Below, one piece after another: positions 1-10,400 of a DNA stretch of 64,000 nucleotides. Position 1 is the stretch's first letter, and every line of letters starts with the position of its first letter. A program made the translations under genes and the position numbers. A model generated the notes under the pieces. The model was not told the origin of the DNA, made no database searches, and saw only the letters and a program-made list of their open reading frames with translations. Origin of the DNA: Istiophorus platypterus (lineage: Eukaryota > Chordata > Actinopteri > Istiophoriformes > Istiophoridae); the NCBI GenBank assembly GCA_016859345.1, contig CM029114.1, forward strand, positions 18,003,501 to 18,067,500, given 5' to 3'.

Positions 1-1120
1 AAATCGGTGAGCTAACTTGTGTGCATTAGGATCCTCTGTCGCCTTTTGTGTTTAACACTTGAAGCTTTAAGTGTGTATTCCTAAATAGTTTTTGTGCTAG
101 GATCGCCAGTTAATATAGTTCTATTTTCAGAAATCATTGGAATATGGGAAGGTGCACTGAGTCTGTTATCATTTAAGTATAAAATAATGATGTTAACATG
201 ATTTAATATGCTGCTGGTACTAGCTTTCTACGTTTATGTATTATTCATTTAAGCTTTTAGGCTACCGGGTAGAGTGCACTGTGGCCAATTTAGTTCATCT
301 AGAGTTAATGTGAAGATTCTTTTTTTCCCCTTCGTCCAATCGATTGGTTGAAGAGTTGCAACAATTTCAGATGACCAGGATTTTCTTGGGTTTACCGTAG
401 CCTAGTTATTGGATATCAGTCCAATATTGACTCAGATAGGTGGATCGGGTATCACTGACAATGGGGCTGGCCTATTTTATGTTAAGATCTACATGAAAGT
501 ACTAAGTAATGCATCAGCAGTGAAAAATTCCACAGTAGGGACAAGGGGGACAAAATTGGTTAACTATAACGTTATATAGTGTTCACTATTAACTTAATTT
601 TTACTGAATAAAAATACTTTCAGGTCTGAGACAGTTTCACCTGTGTAAATTGGTCTGCTTTAGCAGTAGGACAACTGAATACTGACAACAATCTCGATAC
701 ATCTCCTCACTACCTTACACCATTTCACTTTGCTAGTCTTAACCATTAGACACATTACAGACAAGGTGCACCATATTATGTACAGTAGTTCTTGATCTTA
801 AATAAGGAACAGAATACAATATAATGTGAGTTTATTTTTTTCTGTATATGTACCATAGTTAGCATTACTTATACCAATTCTCTCATTAAACTTGAGAAAA
901 AAATGTAATCTATTCAACAAATTTCCACAAAAAGTAAATCTCATCTTACATTAGCAGGGATGATGCTAAAAACCATGGGTCAGCAGTTTTCAGGGATTTC
1001 ATGCTTGCTACGCCAATAAGTTCTATGGCTACTACTACTACGGGATTATAAATCAAAATTCACTTTACATTCGTTACAATTTGTTTTTACAAAGTTAGGA
1101 AGGCATTGATTAAGTCAAGC
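1..1120. other. AT-rich non-coding stretch
   Basis: No open frame with recognisable protein similarity is visible on either strand. Because cep95 N-terminal exons must lie upstream of 2755 on the plus strand, this is probably intron of cep95 or of a neighbouring transcript. I see no RNA gene in it. Confidence 0.5.
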
Positions 1121-1134
1121 CTGATGTTGTCTGA

Positions 1135-1284
1135 AACATAAAATAATGAACCCAGTCTCTTCCACACAGCGAGACACACATTAAACACTGGTATCGCCTC
1201 AGAACTCAGTGTCAGCCAATACCCTAGGCCCTGTTATCAGTATTGGTATTAGGACCGAAAAACTCAGATTGGTGCATCCCTACT
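1135..1284 (-). mobile_element. Possible hAT-type transposon end (relic)
   Basis: The stretch ends at 1266-1283 with a sequence that reads on the minus strand as GTAGGGATGCACCAATC, followed by A/T-rich text with repeated 'accaat' and 'ggtattgg' blocks. Fish hAT elements and their non-autonomous derivatives commonly end in TAGGGATGCACCGAT followed by GGTATCGGCC-like subterminal repeats, and this is how I recognise it. No transposase coding and no matching opposite terminus is visible, so it would be a fragment. Recognition is from memory; a repeat-library search would settle it. Confidence 0.4.
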
Positions 1285-1881
1285 TAGTACATCAAGGGAA
1301 CATGATCAGAATTACTTGTTAACTTACTTCTCCGTGGTCGAGGGGCGTATCTCAGGTAGATTTACTTGAATGCCTATGAAATAATATCAGTATGGTCAGT
1401 CAAAATAATCTTTTTTAGTTAAAAAGTTAGAATTCTTCAATATGCAAAGAAATTATTAAGTAATATAAAAAGCATTTTTTAAAACAAAGTCTAAAAAAAA
1501 TGGCATAACAGGTTGGAAGTGATAGGAACAACTTGTACTCTATCGGCAGGCAACTGCAAAAACAGCAGCGGAACAAACTGTCTTCATCAGGCCAAGAAAC
1601 TTGAGTAAGGTATAGTTTCTGTTTATGTTTCATTAAACAAGCTGATAAAGGACTGAGAAGGAAACATTTGCGCTTGTTAAATAATTTCACAGTTTGCCGT
1701 TAATACAGGCAGACTTTCACCAGCTGTCTGCACATGAATACCTCTGTCTTTTCCACGAGTCATGAGACCTGTCAACATGACTCGGTACAGGTCTGTTTTG
1801 ACGAGGTGGCCCCATGAGAACCGCAGCAGCCATCTCTTCTTAACACACGACCCTAATGCACAGCTGTGACCACTTCCACCA

Positions 1882-1936
1882 CCCACAGGGCCACTGATGA
1901 TCCACAGGGCCACTGATGATCCACAGGGCCACTGAT
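1882..1936. repeat. 19-bp minisatellite, three units
   Basis: Three head-to-tail copies of GATCCACAGGGCCACTGAT (the first trimmed by two bases at its left end) are identical over the shared part. They lie in what would be an intron of the candidate minus-strand gene starting at 2416. Confidence 0.85.
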
Positions 1937-1965
1937 GTACACAGCCCAGTAAAGATCGGACTCAC

Positions 1966-2020
1966 CCGTGCTTCGGAATCGGCCTCCTGGTCTGTCCATC
2001 GCTGCCCCGTTGTCCTGCAG
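1966..2020 (-). CDS. Candidate second exon of unidentified minus-strand gene
   Basis: On the minus strand TTTTGCAG precedes the segment and GTGAGT follows it. It reads in phase 0 as LQDNGAAMDRPGGRFRST and would leave one base for the next exon. A second possible acceptor six bases further in (after CTGCAG) would remove two residues. It follows the candidate first exon at 2345-2416 in matching phase. I do not recognise the protein. A third exon may lie around 1740-1850 minus, but its borders are not clear. Low confidence without transcript data. Confidence 0.3.
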
Positions 2021-2149
2021 CTGCAAAAGAGCGCAAACACAACAGACAGTCCCTGAACAGCTGGCGGCCGCTAGCGTCTCACGGCTACACGCACAGAAAG
2101 CGGTGTGACAGTCCGTGTGCCCCGTGGAAACCACTGCCCACGGTGTGCG

Positions 2150-2600
2150 ACCCTTTCCTCTGACCGAGCCACCCCCTCTAACCCCCATCTCTTACCTCCA
2201 GGGGACAACAACAGCCGCTTTCAGCAGCTAACCTTAGCAGCTAACCGTAGCTAGCCGGCGCTCGCCTCTCTACCGACGGTGGTGTGTCCGTTTCGGTGCC
2301 GGTAAAACCTTCGGACCGAACCGCCTCGGGAGAGGGACACTGACCTGAAGCGGCTCCGGCTGTGCGCGGATCGGAAGCGCGTCTCCCCCCAGAAGAACCG
2401 CTTCGTTAGACGCCATGTTTGCGTTTCCCCGTCTGCGCCCGTGTCCGCGGCGGCGGCGGACCGGAGGCGGACGCGGGCTCTGCCTACTCCCGCCACACGC
2501 GTGAAACCTCCCCGGTTGCGCGGTAGCGCGCTTTGGTTGGCCGATAAGTTGAGGTGTGAACGCTGTGATCCGTGTGCACTGGATGCTAAACACATCGTCA
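2150..2600. promoter_or_regulatory. CpG island, probable minus-strand promoter
   Basis: This block is strongly enriched in CpG compared with the AT-rich flanks and contains GC-box-like runs and a GCGGCGGCGGCG tract near 2445. It surrounds an ATG in good Kozak context on the minus strand. It lies upstream of the first visible cep95 exon, so it could also serve a shorter plus-strand transcript. Start sites are inferred, not seen. Confidence 0.6.
2345..2416 (-). CDS. Candidate first coding exon, unidentified gene
   Basis: The minus strand reads AAACATGGCGTCT at the start, a strong Kozak context that also fits a YY1-type AANATGGCG motif, as is common at CpG-island promoters. The 24-codon exon (MASNEAVLLGGDALPIRAQP, then four more residues) ends exactly at CTTCAG followed by GTCAGT, a good donor. 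I do not recognise the protein. It is neither DDX5, the human divergent neighbour of CEP95, nor a match to the transposase-related family found further right. The remainder of the gene would lie leftward. Confidence 0.4.
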
Positions 2601-2754
2601 AGTCAGGTGCCTTGAGTGTCATGTTTAGTTTCTTTTTTGTCAAACAGGATATTAAACTTATTGGCACAAACAAGAAAAGCAATAATGCGATATCCATTTG
2701 GTTCTGGTTATACTGTTAATATTCCCTTTTTTCCCCCCACACTTTCCTCTCTAG

Positions 2755-5198
2755 TGAAGGTGAAGGAGAACGAACTCCTCCCTGTTCTCCTGGAGGAGCT
2801 GCCCCACCTTCACATCTCTCCTCACACTCTGAGCAAGATGTGGGAACAGCAGATGCAGCAGGTGGACAGACTCCATGCCTCGTCCTCCTCTAACAGCCAC
2901 CGGCGACGCAGCAAACACTCCAGCCAGGTAGGATGGTGGCCAAGACCGGTCGCAGCGAAACTGAAAGTGGTCGGGTCTCTGCCCTGTAAATGATGGGAGG
3001 GTTTGACGGATTTACAACTGCCCTCACTCTTCCAGATGGAGGAAGCCCAGAGGAAGCATGACCTGCTGGTTGAGATCATCCGCAAAGATCAGGACCACAA
3101 CAAGCGTCTGGTGAGCATCAGCACATAAACACACACTCGGACAATACCTTCACATTTACTGACCTTATCAACAGCAGGTACAATGGATGTTGAGTGTGTG
3201 GACGCATTTTCTTTTAAACAGTCGTAGCCTGTACCGAACAGACAGTATCCGTCATACCAAGCTGGCCACTTACAGGCTAAAATGTTTATCTTCCAGAGGG
3301 ACTTCAAAGAGCGTATCCAGCAGCAGAAGTCGACACAAAACAGACTGAGGGAACAGAGGCAGCAGATAGCTCGTGCCAAAAAATACCACAATGACTACCA
3401 TGTCCAACACCGTGCCCGTCTGATGAGGGCACGCACCAAGGAGGAGAGGGTGGGTACTGAAGGCCATTCATAACTTGGTCCTACAACGGAATACAGGCCA
3501 CAACTGACAGTCACCTCTTTTGATTAATCTTTTTTTTTTATTTTTCAATGAACTGTAATTGTGGATGTTTTTATGTAAATTTTTAGAAAATGCAGAAAAG
3601 TGGCACAAAATTGCTTGTTTTGTGTGTCAAACATGTTAAAGCCCAAAGCAATGGAATTTTTTTTCAGTGATATGAAACCAAGCAGAAAAAACATATTTTA
3701 GTGGCTGTCTTCTCATCTTGGGTATTTTAGAGGAATCAAGAGCTGACTAGTACAATTAGATTTCGATAATATTACAAAATTTAAGATTTAAGGCCTTAGT
3801 CTTCTGGGTAACGTGATCACCCAAGCCTGGTTGTATGTTTGTATCTGTACAGATGTTTCGACAGCTGTTTGAGGAGGGTTTGGAGCTACAGAAAGTCCGG
3901 TTGAGAGAACAGAGAGCCTTTGCCAAGGAGCAGCGACTAGAACATCAGAGACGACACCAGGACCATATCAAGTCTATGGAGAACTACTACAAAGACCAAG
4001 TAGGAAACGTACCCACAGTGACCTATTCAAGAACCAGGAAGTTAAAATTAAAGTGACAAATTCTGGCAGTAGTTAGGAAAATATCTGCTCTTTTCGGAAA
4101 GTCAGCCTCTCTACTCATAAACTCCATGTGAACTATAATGTGCTTTCTCTTTTCAAGTTTTCACTACTGGCTGAAAAACTTGCACAAGAGCGGCAGGAGA
4201 TCCAGGTTCGGAAAAAAGCTCAAGAAAAGGTAAACCCTTAGAAAAATATTAGCTAATTCTGTATATACACTGCTTTTAATGCATAAGCAGATTATATAGT
4301 ACATGACAAATTCCCATTTGAAATACTCAAAAATTTAAAGATGCTCAAAATATTGACAGATTCAATTAAGCCTTCATACGGTGGTGCAGTCCTGTAGTGA
4401 GCCTGCCGCCTGTGGCTATATGACAGTGTTCATCAGGTTCTTCATCATATTTCTTACTGAGCACAGAGCCGTGTCCACGGGCAGAACTGATCTTCTACCC
4501 AAAAATCAATGGGCTGGTTCATTTATTTGAATTTCCACGGACAGGTGTGACAGACTGATCACATAAGCATGCAGCATGGTTTCTAGGGCTGAAACTATTA
4601 ATTGTATTAATGATTTTAATTTGCCAATTCATTTCTCAGTTAATCATTTGGCCTACAAAGTGTCATAATTATGCTCATCATAGTTTCCTACAGTCCAGCG
4701 TGACATCTTCGGATTTCTGGTTTTGTTCAATCAAGGTGCAGATTATTTTCATGTTGATCAACCAAGTGTAGGCATATAAAATGCAACAAATTAACATCTT
4801 GAACGTGGCGTCTTTGGTGTTCTACGAAGACTGTCACAGGTCTTCTTTGGGTCAGGGAAATCGACAACATGCAAACAACTCTTAAATCTATCTCTAATTT
4901 TACATCCTTGTCATGACTTTGAAGCAGTATTTTCCTAATCACTTTTTTCCCTTGCAAAATAAAATTTGAATGGGCACAACTAAACAGAGATACTATTTTC
5001 ATCCTTCCGATTTGATTGCAGGCCCTGCTGAAGATGAAGCGAGAGCTGCGTTCCAGGATGGAGCGTGAGATTGGCGAACTGCAGAAAATCATCATCCAAA
5101 ACGATGAGGATGACTACTTCCAGGATCTGGAGGTCCAGAGGCTGCGTAATCGGGTCCAGATGGCTTCTTTCCAGTACAACACTAGCTATCTGCGCTAA
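2755..5198 (+). CDS. cep95: cep95, C-terminal six exons (centrosomal protein 95)
   Basis: Coding exons 2755-2927, 3036-3110, 3297-3449, 3853-3999, 4158-4229 and 5022-5198 have clean AG/GT borders; after the first, which takes one base from the previous exon, all junctions are phase 0. Together they encode about 265 residues ending in TAA at 5196-5198. The product is almost wholly charged alpha-helical coiled coil (runs such as RQQIARAKKYHNDYHVQHRA, SMENYYKDQFSLLAEKLAQE, MKRELRSRMEREIGELQKII) and ends QMASFQYNTSYLR. This matches my memory of the CEP95/CCDC45 C terminus, including the SMENYYKDQFSLLAE and ASFQY blocks. CEP95 is a centrosome and spindle-pole protein of poorly defined function, about 800 residues, so the N-terminal two thirds lie left of the window. 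Its position beside smurf2 in tail-facing orientation agrees with human synteny. Confidence 0.85.
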
Positions 5199-7225
5199 CC
5201 AGGGCTGTTGTAAGATCCACTAAATCAAGACTGGATTTTATTACGTGAACATGATGCAAGAGTCGGTTTCTGCCATTCCCAACTAATGGTACAAGATTCT
5301 GATGGCTGAACAGTACTGTCTCACCAGGCATCTTCCTTCATAGATTTGCACGCAAGGAGGAAATTTGCAAGAACTTACACAAGTCCTGATTATTGATTTA
5401 ATAATGAACTGAACACATACCAACAAAATGTAGCTATTAGCTAATTTAGCTAACTCTTCCTCTCACCTCAGCTGCTATACCTGAACTTAAGACACCTTGG
5501 GCCAAGTCCCCTTCTTCTGTGGTTTTAGTACTTGGTAACTAAGAATGTTTTAAAGTGGCTCCCTCACTGTGCAGTCTTTGTGTGCTGTTATTGTAGCAGA
5601 AAACAAGTAAAAATATTCTTCCTCTTGCCAAATAGGGGCCACCAATGCAAAGTTAATGGGTATGAATGTCACACACTGACCAGATTTTTTTTTTACTTCC
5701 TTTTTTTGCTTTTATGTGCGTTGTCTTCCTCTAAATATTTTAACCATGCCAGCAGATTATTTATTTTTTAACTTTAATGTCATTTGATTTTTAATTAACC
5801 TGGTGTTGTACTTTCTGATCACCGGTGGCGACGATAATCAGTCTTTCGTGACTTGTCTTTTTCCTCACTTCCATTGTGATCGTTCTTAACTCAAAGCCAA
5901 AACTCAAGACATGATAGTTTTGGTCCAACACATTAAGGGTTGCAATGTCTAAACAGTCTCTTGTCCTGATTGTGCAATGTATCTAATGAGCACACAAATG
6001 CCCTGTCATCACCCATTAAATATGTGGGCTCCCTCATCTTCTCAGACTGCAGTGTGTCAAAGTTTAAGGCTCTAAGTTATTTGTATGAGGTGCAGGTTAA
6101 TGTTTTAGTATTTTATTGAGGTTTAAGCTTATTTTAATACATTTAAACAAGGAGTATCAAAAATATGTAAAGTAACAGTCACTTAACAAATCCCATGATG
6201 AAGCAGTTCCAGCTGTATCATGACAAATTTATGTGAAATTCAAATCATTATGGCAGAAAGATCAAATCAGATCTTAAATTTAAAATGAAAAATTATCTAG
6301 AAAAAAAATGCAGTGCTCTCTGATTTATATCTGTAACATCTGTATGCTAGTTCCCGATTGGCTGCAGCTGAACCTAAAATGATAACTCAGGGACAGGAAA
6401 ACCAAAGTGTTGGTTAACTGATATCTTAAAATTTGCATTCCATTTACACCTGACAATAACATATGATCTGTATAACTACTGACCCACTGGCCTCGTCCTG
6501 GTACTAAAAAGTCTTCTGCCTAGAGTATGATCAGATCTTAATATGCATATTTGTTAGGTGGGTCTGGTGAAATTACATATTCAGGTTGCATGTTAATGCC
6601 AGGTTTAAAGAGAGCCTTGTGTCTAACCACTAATTTTGAAGAGTCATTTTAACAATTTTCAATTTTGCTTAAAATTTTTAACAAATCCTGTCCAAGCTCT
6701 GTATTGTGGAACTACAAATAGGCACAATGATGATTAATTTGATGGAAGAAATTTTCCAAAGGAGAAAAGAAAAAAAAAACAAAACTTGTTTCCTAAGGAA
6801 AGTCATAATGGTCCATCTTTGTTGTTACAACCCTCGTTGAGCTGTAGCAAGTGTGGTTTTGTTGCAGTAGCCCCACTCCTGATAACTGAATAGTGACTCA
6901 ACTGTTCAACGTACCTTTGTCTCACATGCCAGTGGGAATCGTACCTTCTCCATTGCAGTGGTATGCGTGATGTTAACAGACAAACATGGCAAGAAGCAAA
7001 AGGGTAAGCACACTCTGGTTTGCATCAGTAAACAAGCGAGGGGGACAAAATGCAGAGATGTTGATGATGGCGTGAGGACATTTCAGAGTAAAGCAGCAGA
7101 ATACTAGAAGTCTGGTTGCTTAGTCCATTATATCATAGGTTAAAACAAAAACTGGAGCATATTCCTGGTTCAGCATAATCCCAATGCAACTACTGTCAGA
7201 GTACTGTTTCAGACATGACATTATC
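5199..7225. other. cep95 3' UTR and convergent intergenic region
   Basis: AT-rich sequence without supportable coding. The left part is presumably cep95 3' UTR; an ATTAAA hexamer occurs near 6014, but I cannot fix the cleavage site. The right part is the 3' end of the convergent minus-strand gene whose stop is at 7226-7228. Confidence 0.5.
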
Positions 7226-7499
7226 TCAGCTTGTGTTACTGCTTGCTTCGTTGGTCTGTCCATGTGCCGTATCTTTTCCATAGATTTGAAAATCAGTATT
7301 GTCTTTGATGCCGTTGTCTTCATCGTCATCATCTGGAAGGTTAGTCCATTTACAGCTGCTTTGACAGAAATCGCACGTTTGGTAGACAACAAGCTTTAAT
7401 CCTTTGACATGTTTTCTAACCGCACATTGTCTGTTGCATTCCCGGCATGACCTGAATAGCTGGAGGATGCATTCTTCATCAACAATGAACTCTGAGGAG
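7226..7499 (-). CDS. Exon 6: C4 zinc-binding exon and stop
   Basis: Acceptor CCCCTTCAG precedes the exon, and its first base completes a serine codon from exon 5. It reads SSSEFIVDEECILQLF, then four cysteines in two C-x2-C or C-x3-C pairs followed by the tryptophan typical of the family, then an acidic DDDDEDNG tail to the TGA at 7226-7228. The usual 'W-x-S-Q-P' continuation into the transposase core is missing. The overlapping open frame to 7120 is not recognisable. Confidence 0.6.
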
Positions 7500-10400
7500 C
7501 TGAAGGGGTCAGAAGAGATACGATAACTAGTCACATAAATGAGAGCTGAGCTCTGTTCTGTAAACAGCGTATTGAGATAATGCATGTGCCATATTACATT
7601 AATTCTAAATTTAGGATAAAAGGAGAAAAGTGATCAGTTCAACAATGAAAGCTGGAAATACGTGTGAGAAGAAGGACTGAGGAAATCTCATCGGCATTTC
7701 ATAAGCATACCTCCCTAGGTCCACTAGGTAACATCCATCTCCCACACTTAAAGAGGTGCTGAATTCTTCATCCACGTCGTCTTGAGTATCTGTGTTTATC
7801 CATTTTAAACAGACAGTCATTACATCACTTCTCCAGTTTGCAATATTGATATTATTTATTTATTCATTCATTTATTTTTGCTGGAGAAGGACTTCGCTAA
7901 TGTGAAGGTGACCCACCTATATCTTCTTCTGTCTGTCCGGTCGTCGTCCACTCATCTTGACGTTTTGTTCTTGGACAAGCAGCATCGTTTTTCTCTGGCT
8001 CCTTAAAATGGGGTGAGGAACAGAAATCCCTTAGCGCACAGATTAGTGGACACAAGCAAAGCTGCTGAAATTCAAATGAAAGTTGATGACTGATGCTTCC
8101 ACTAAAATGAAAATGTCTGCATGGTTAAACAATCATCAACCCTAAAGTGGTAACAACATATTCTGTCACAATATCAAACAAACAACAAAAAAAAACATTG
8201 AACACTTATTTTTAAATAACATTAAGAGAAATTGGAGCCAGAGAATTTGGGGAGTTCTGGCTTTATAACAAATTACTGAAACAATTAATCAATTGTCAGA
8301 ATAGTCCCCAATTAATTTTCTGCTGATTGATTGACTGTTTCAGCTGTGAGATCAGTCGGTTACATTTACCTTTTCATTTTCAGATGACTGGACAGGAGGA
8401 GTAGCACAAGTTTCCCGTTCAGCTTCATTCGGTGAACTCATAAACGGGTATTCATAATGGACACTTTCACTAAATAAACAGACAAATAAGCACAAGGTTA
8501 TAGATTAATTTTCCTTGCATTTAGGTTTATTTAGGTAGATTGTGGGTTTCTTTTGTATCAATAAATACCAACATATTACTAGTCATCAAAATTTCTCTCT
8601 AGTTAAAAATAAGATTAAAAGTAAAAGCTGCAATATGCATGTTTTCAGGTGGCCTTTAATCAATTACACAAACAATACCATAAGCACTACTATGAACAAG
8701 TGGTGCTTAAAATGAAATAGTAACCCTTTCTGATAAGGCATCATTAATAAAAGTTTTATAAACTAATTAATGACCCTATGCCTTGATAAATCATTTACTA
8801 ATGCTTTATGCTTAATGTGAGGCACCACACTATAAATTTTTATACTGGTTGCACTGGTGCACATAACCTTTTCATTTAGGTGAACCTACAATTTTTCACC
8901 ACACTTGTGGGTACATTATCAGTACCCATACACATTGGTTATCTCTCAAAAGATTATATTAATGATGTAAAGAGGAATAAAGGTGCAGATAAATGTTTTT
9001 TTATTTAAATCACAGCACAAACAAGATATTGCAATTATGTCAATTCCTTAACAAAACTAAACAAAAAATACAAATATTTTCTAAGCGCTTTACAAAAACT
9101 CAAATTAATCTAAGTCATATAACTATAAGTGGGCGCTGCTCCCAGGTCCTTACAGAATATCCTTCTGAGCTGGCCCCTTCCTTTCTGACAGCCAACACCC
9201 ATAGTGTGGACATTTCCTCCTTGGCTTGCTCTTAGGTGAACCAGTTTGCCACACACTCCCACATCAAAGTCCTCCAAACTAGGCCCCTTAACACTGATCA
9301 GAATCAGGTCATCCACTCTCTCTGTATGAAGAGATGCTCTTATATCAGAGTTGATCCTCTTCTGTGAAGATAAACTCCTCACATTCAGCAGAAGACATTG
9401 TATGACCAGCATTATTATTACTGGTATGTTTTAATGTTGTGATGTTGCTCAACGAGGAGATCAGGAGCCAGCTTTAAACATACATGCCTCATTTTTTTTC
9501 CAAACCTGCATCCACCTAAGAAAAATATGATTAGGAGCAATCAGAGGAAGAGTAGAGGCGGGTCTTCACAGAGTGCAGATGGGAAGAAAAAATAAATTAA
9601 TTAAAAAATAAAACAAAAACAAAACAGAAAAAAACCCAAAACAAACCCAAAACTACACTACACACATACATAGAAAGAGACAGACCTGCTAAATGTCAGG
9701 CACACTGCTGTGACTACAGAAAATGTTAAGGCTGCCCTCCGGAGTAATGATATAAAAAACACAAGACATGTTGAGCAAAGAAGTTCTGACTGCTCAACAT
9801 TTATCTTTGCTCAAGGCTCTGAATTTCTGTGGCCTCTGCAATGACATTCAAATGCTCAACTCTGTAAAAAATAACCAAAACATGTGCAATATCTCTCACA
9901 TATGGATTTAGACATTAATCAACAAGTTTTTGTTTGCGATCAATCATATCAGGATAACACAATTATTTCAGTGCGATAACTTGCCTGTAAGTCCCACTAG
10001 AAGCACCAATGCTAGATCCTGCTGGAGCTGTGACTTGAAAAGGTTTTCTTTTCATGGGAGTCAATGTTGCGAGACCCCTCTCAAAGCTGGAGAAACAACG
10101 GCAATAACAAGAGAATAAGTGCTACATGACACAGTTGCACACCTCTGTCATACATTGTGTCACATCCCAAGGTGCTGGCAGGGTTGGCCCGCCTGGACAA
10201 ACATACCAAAAGTAAATCAAGCGTAGCTCCAGAACCAATCAGGTGCACCACAAGCATGATCTTGGGCAACGATAGCAAACACTGTGGAATATATATAGTA
10301 TACACTAAGTGTCTGTAACATTGTTATTGTTACTGTGCCAAAGTAAACTACATACAACAACGTACATGAATTTTATAAAGGCTTAGTCACAAGAGGCCCA

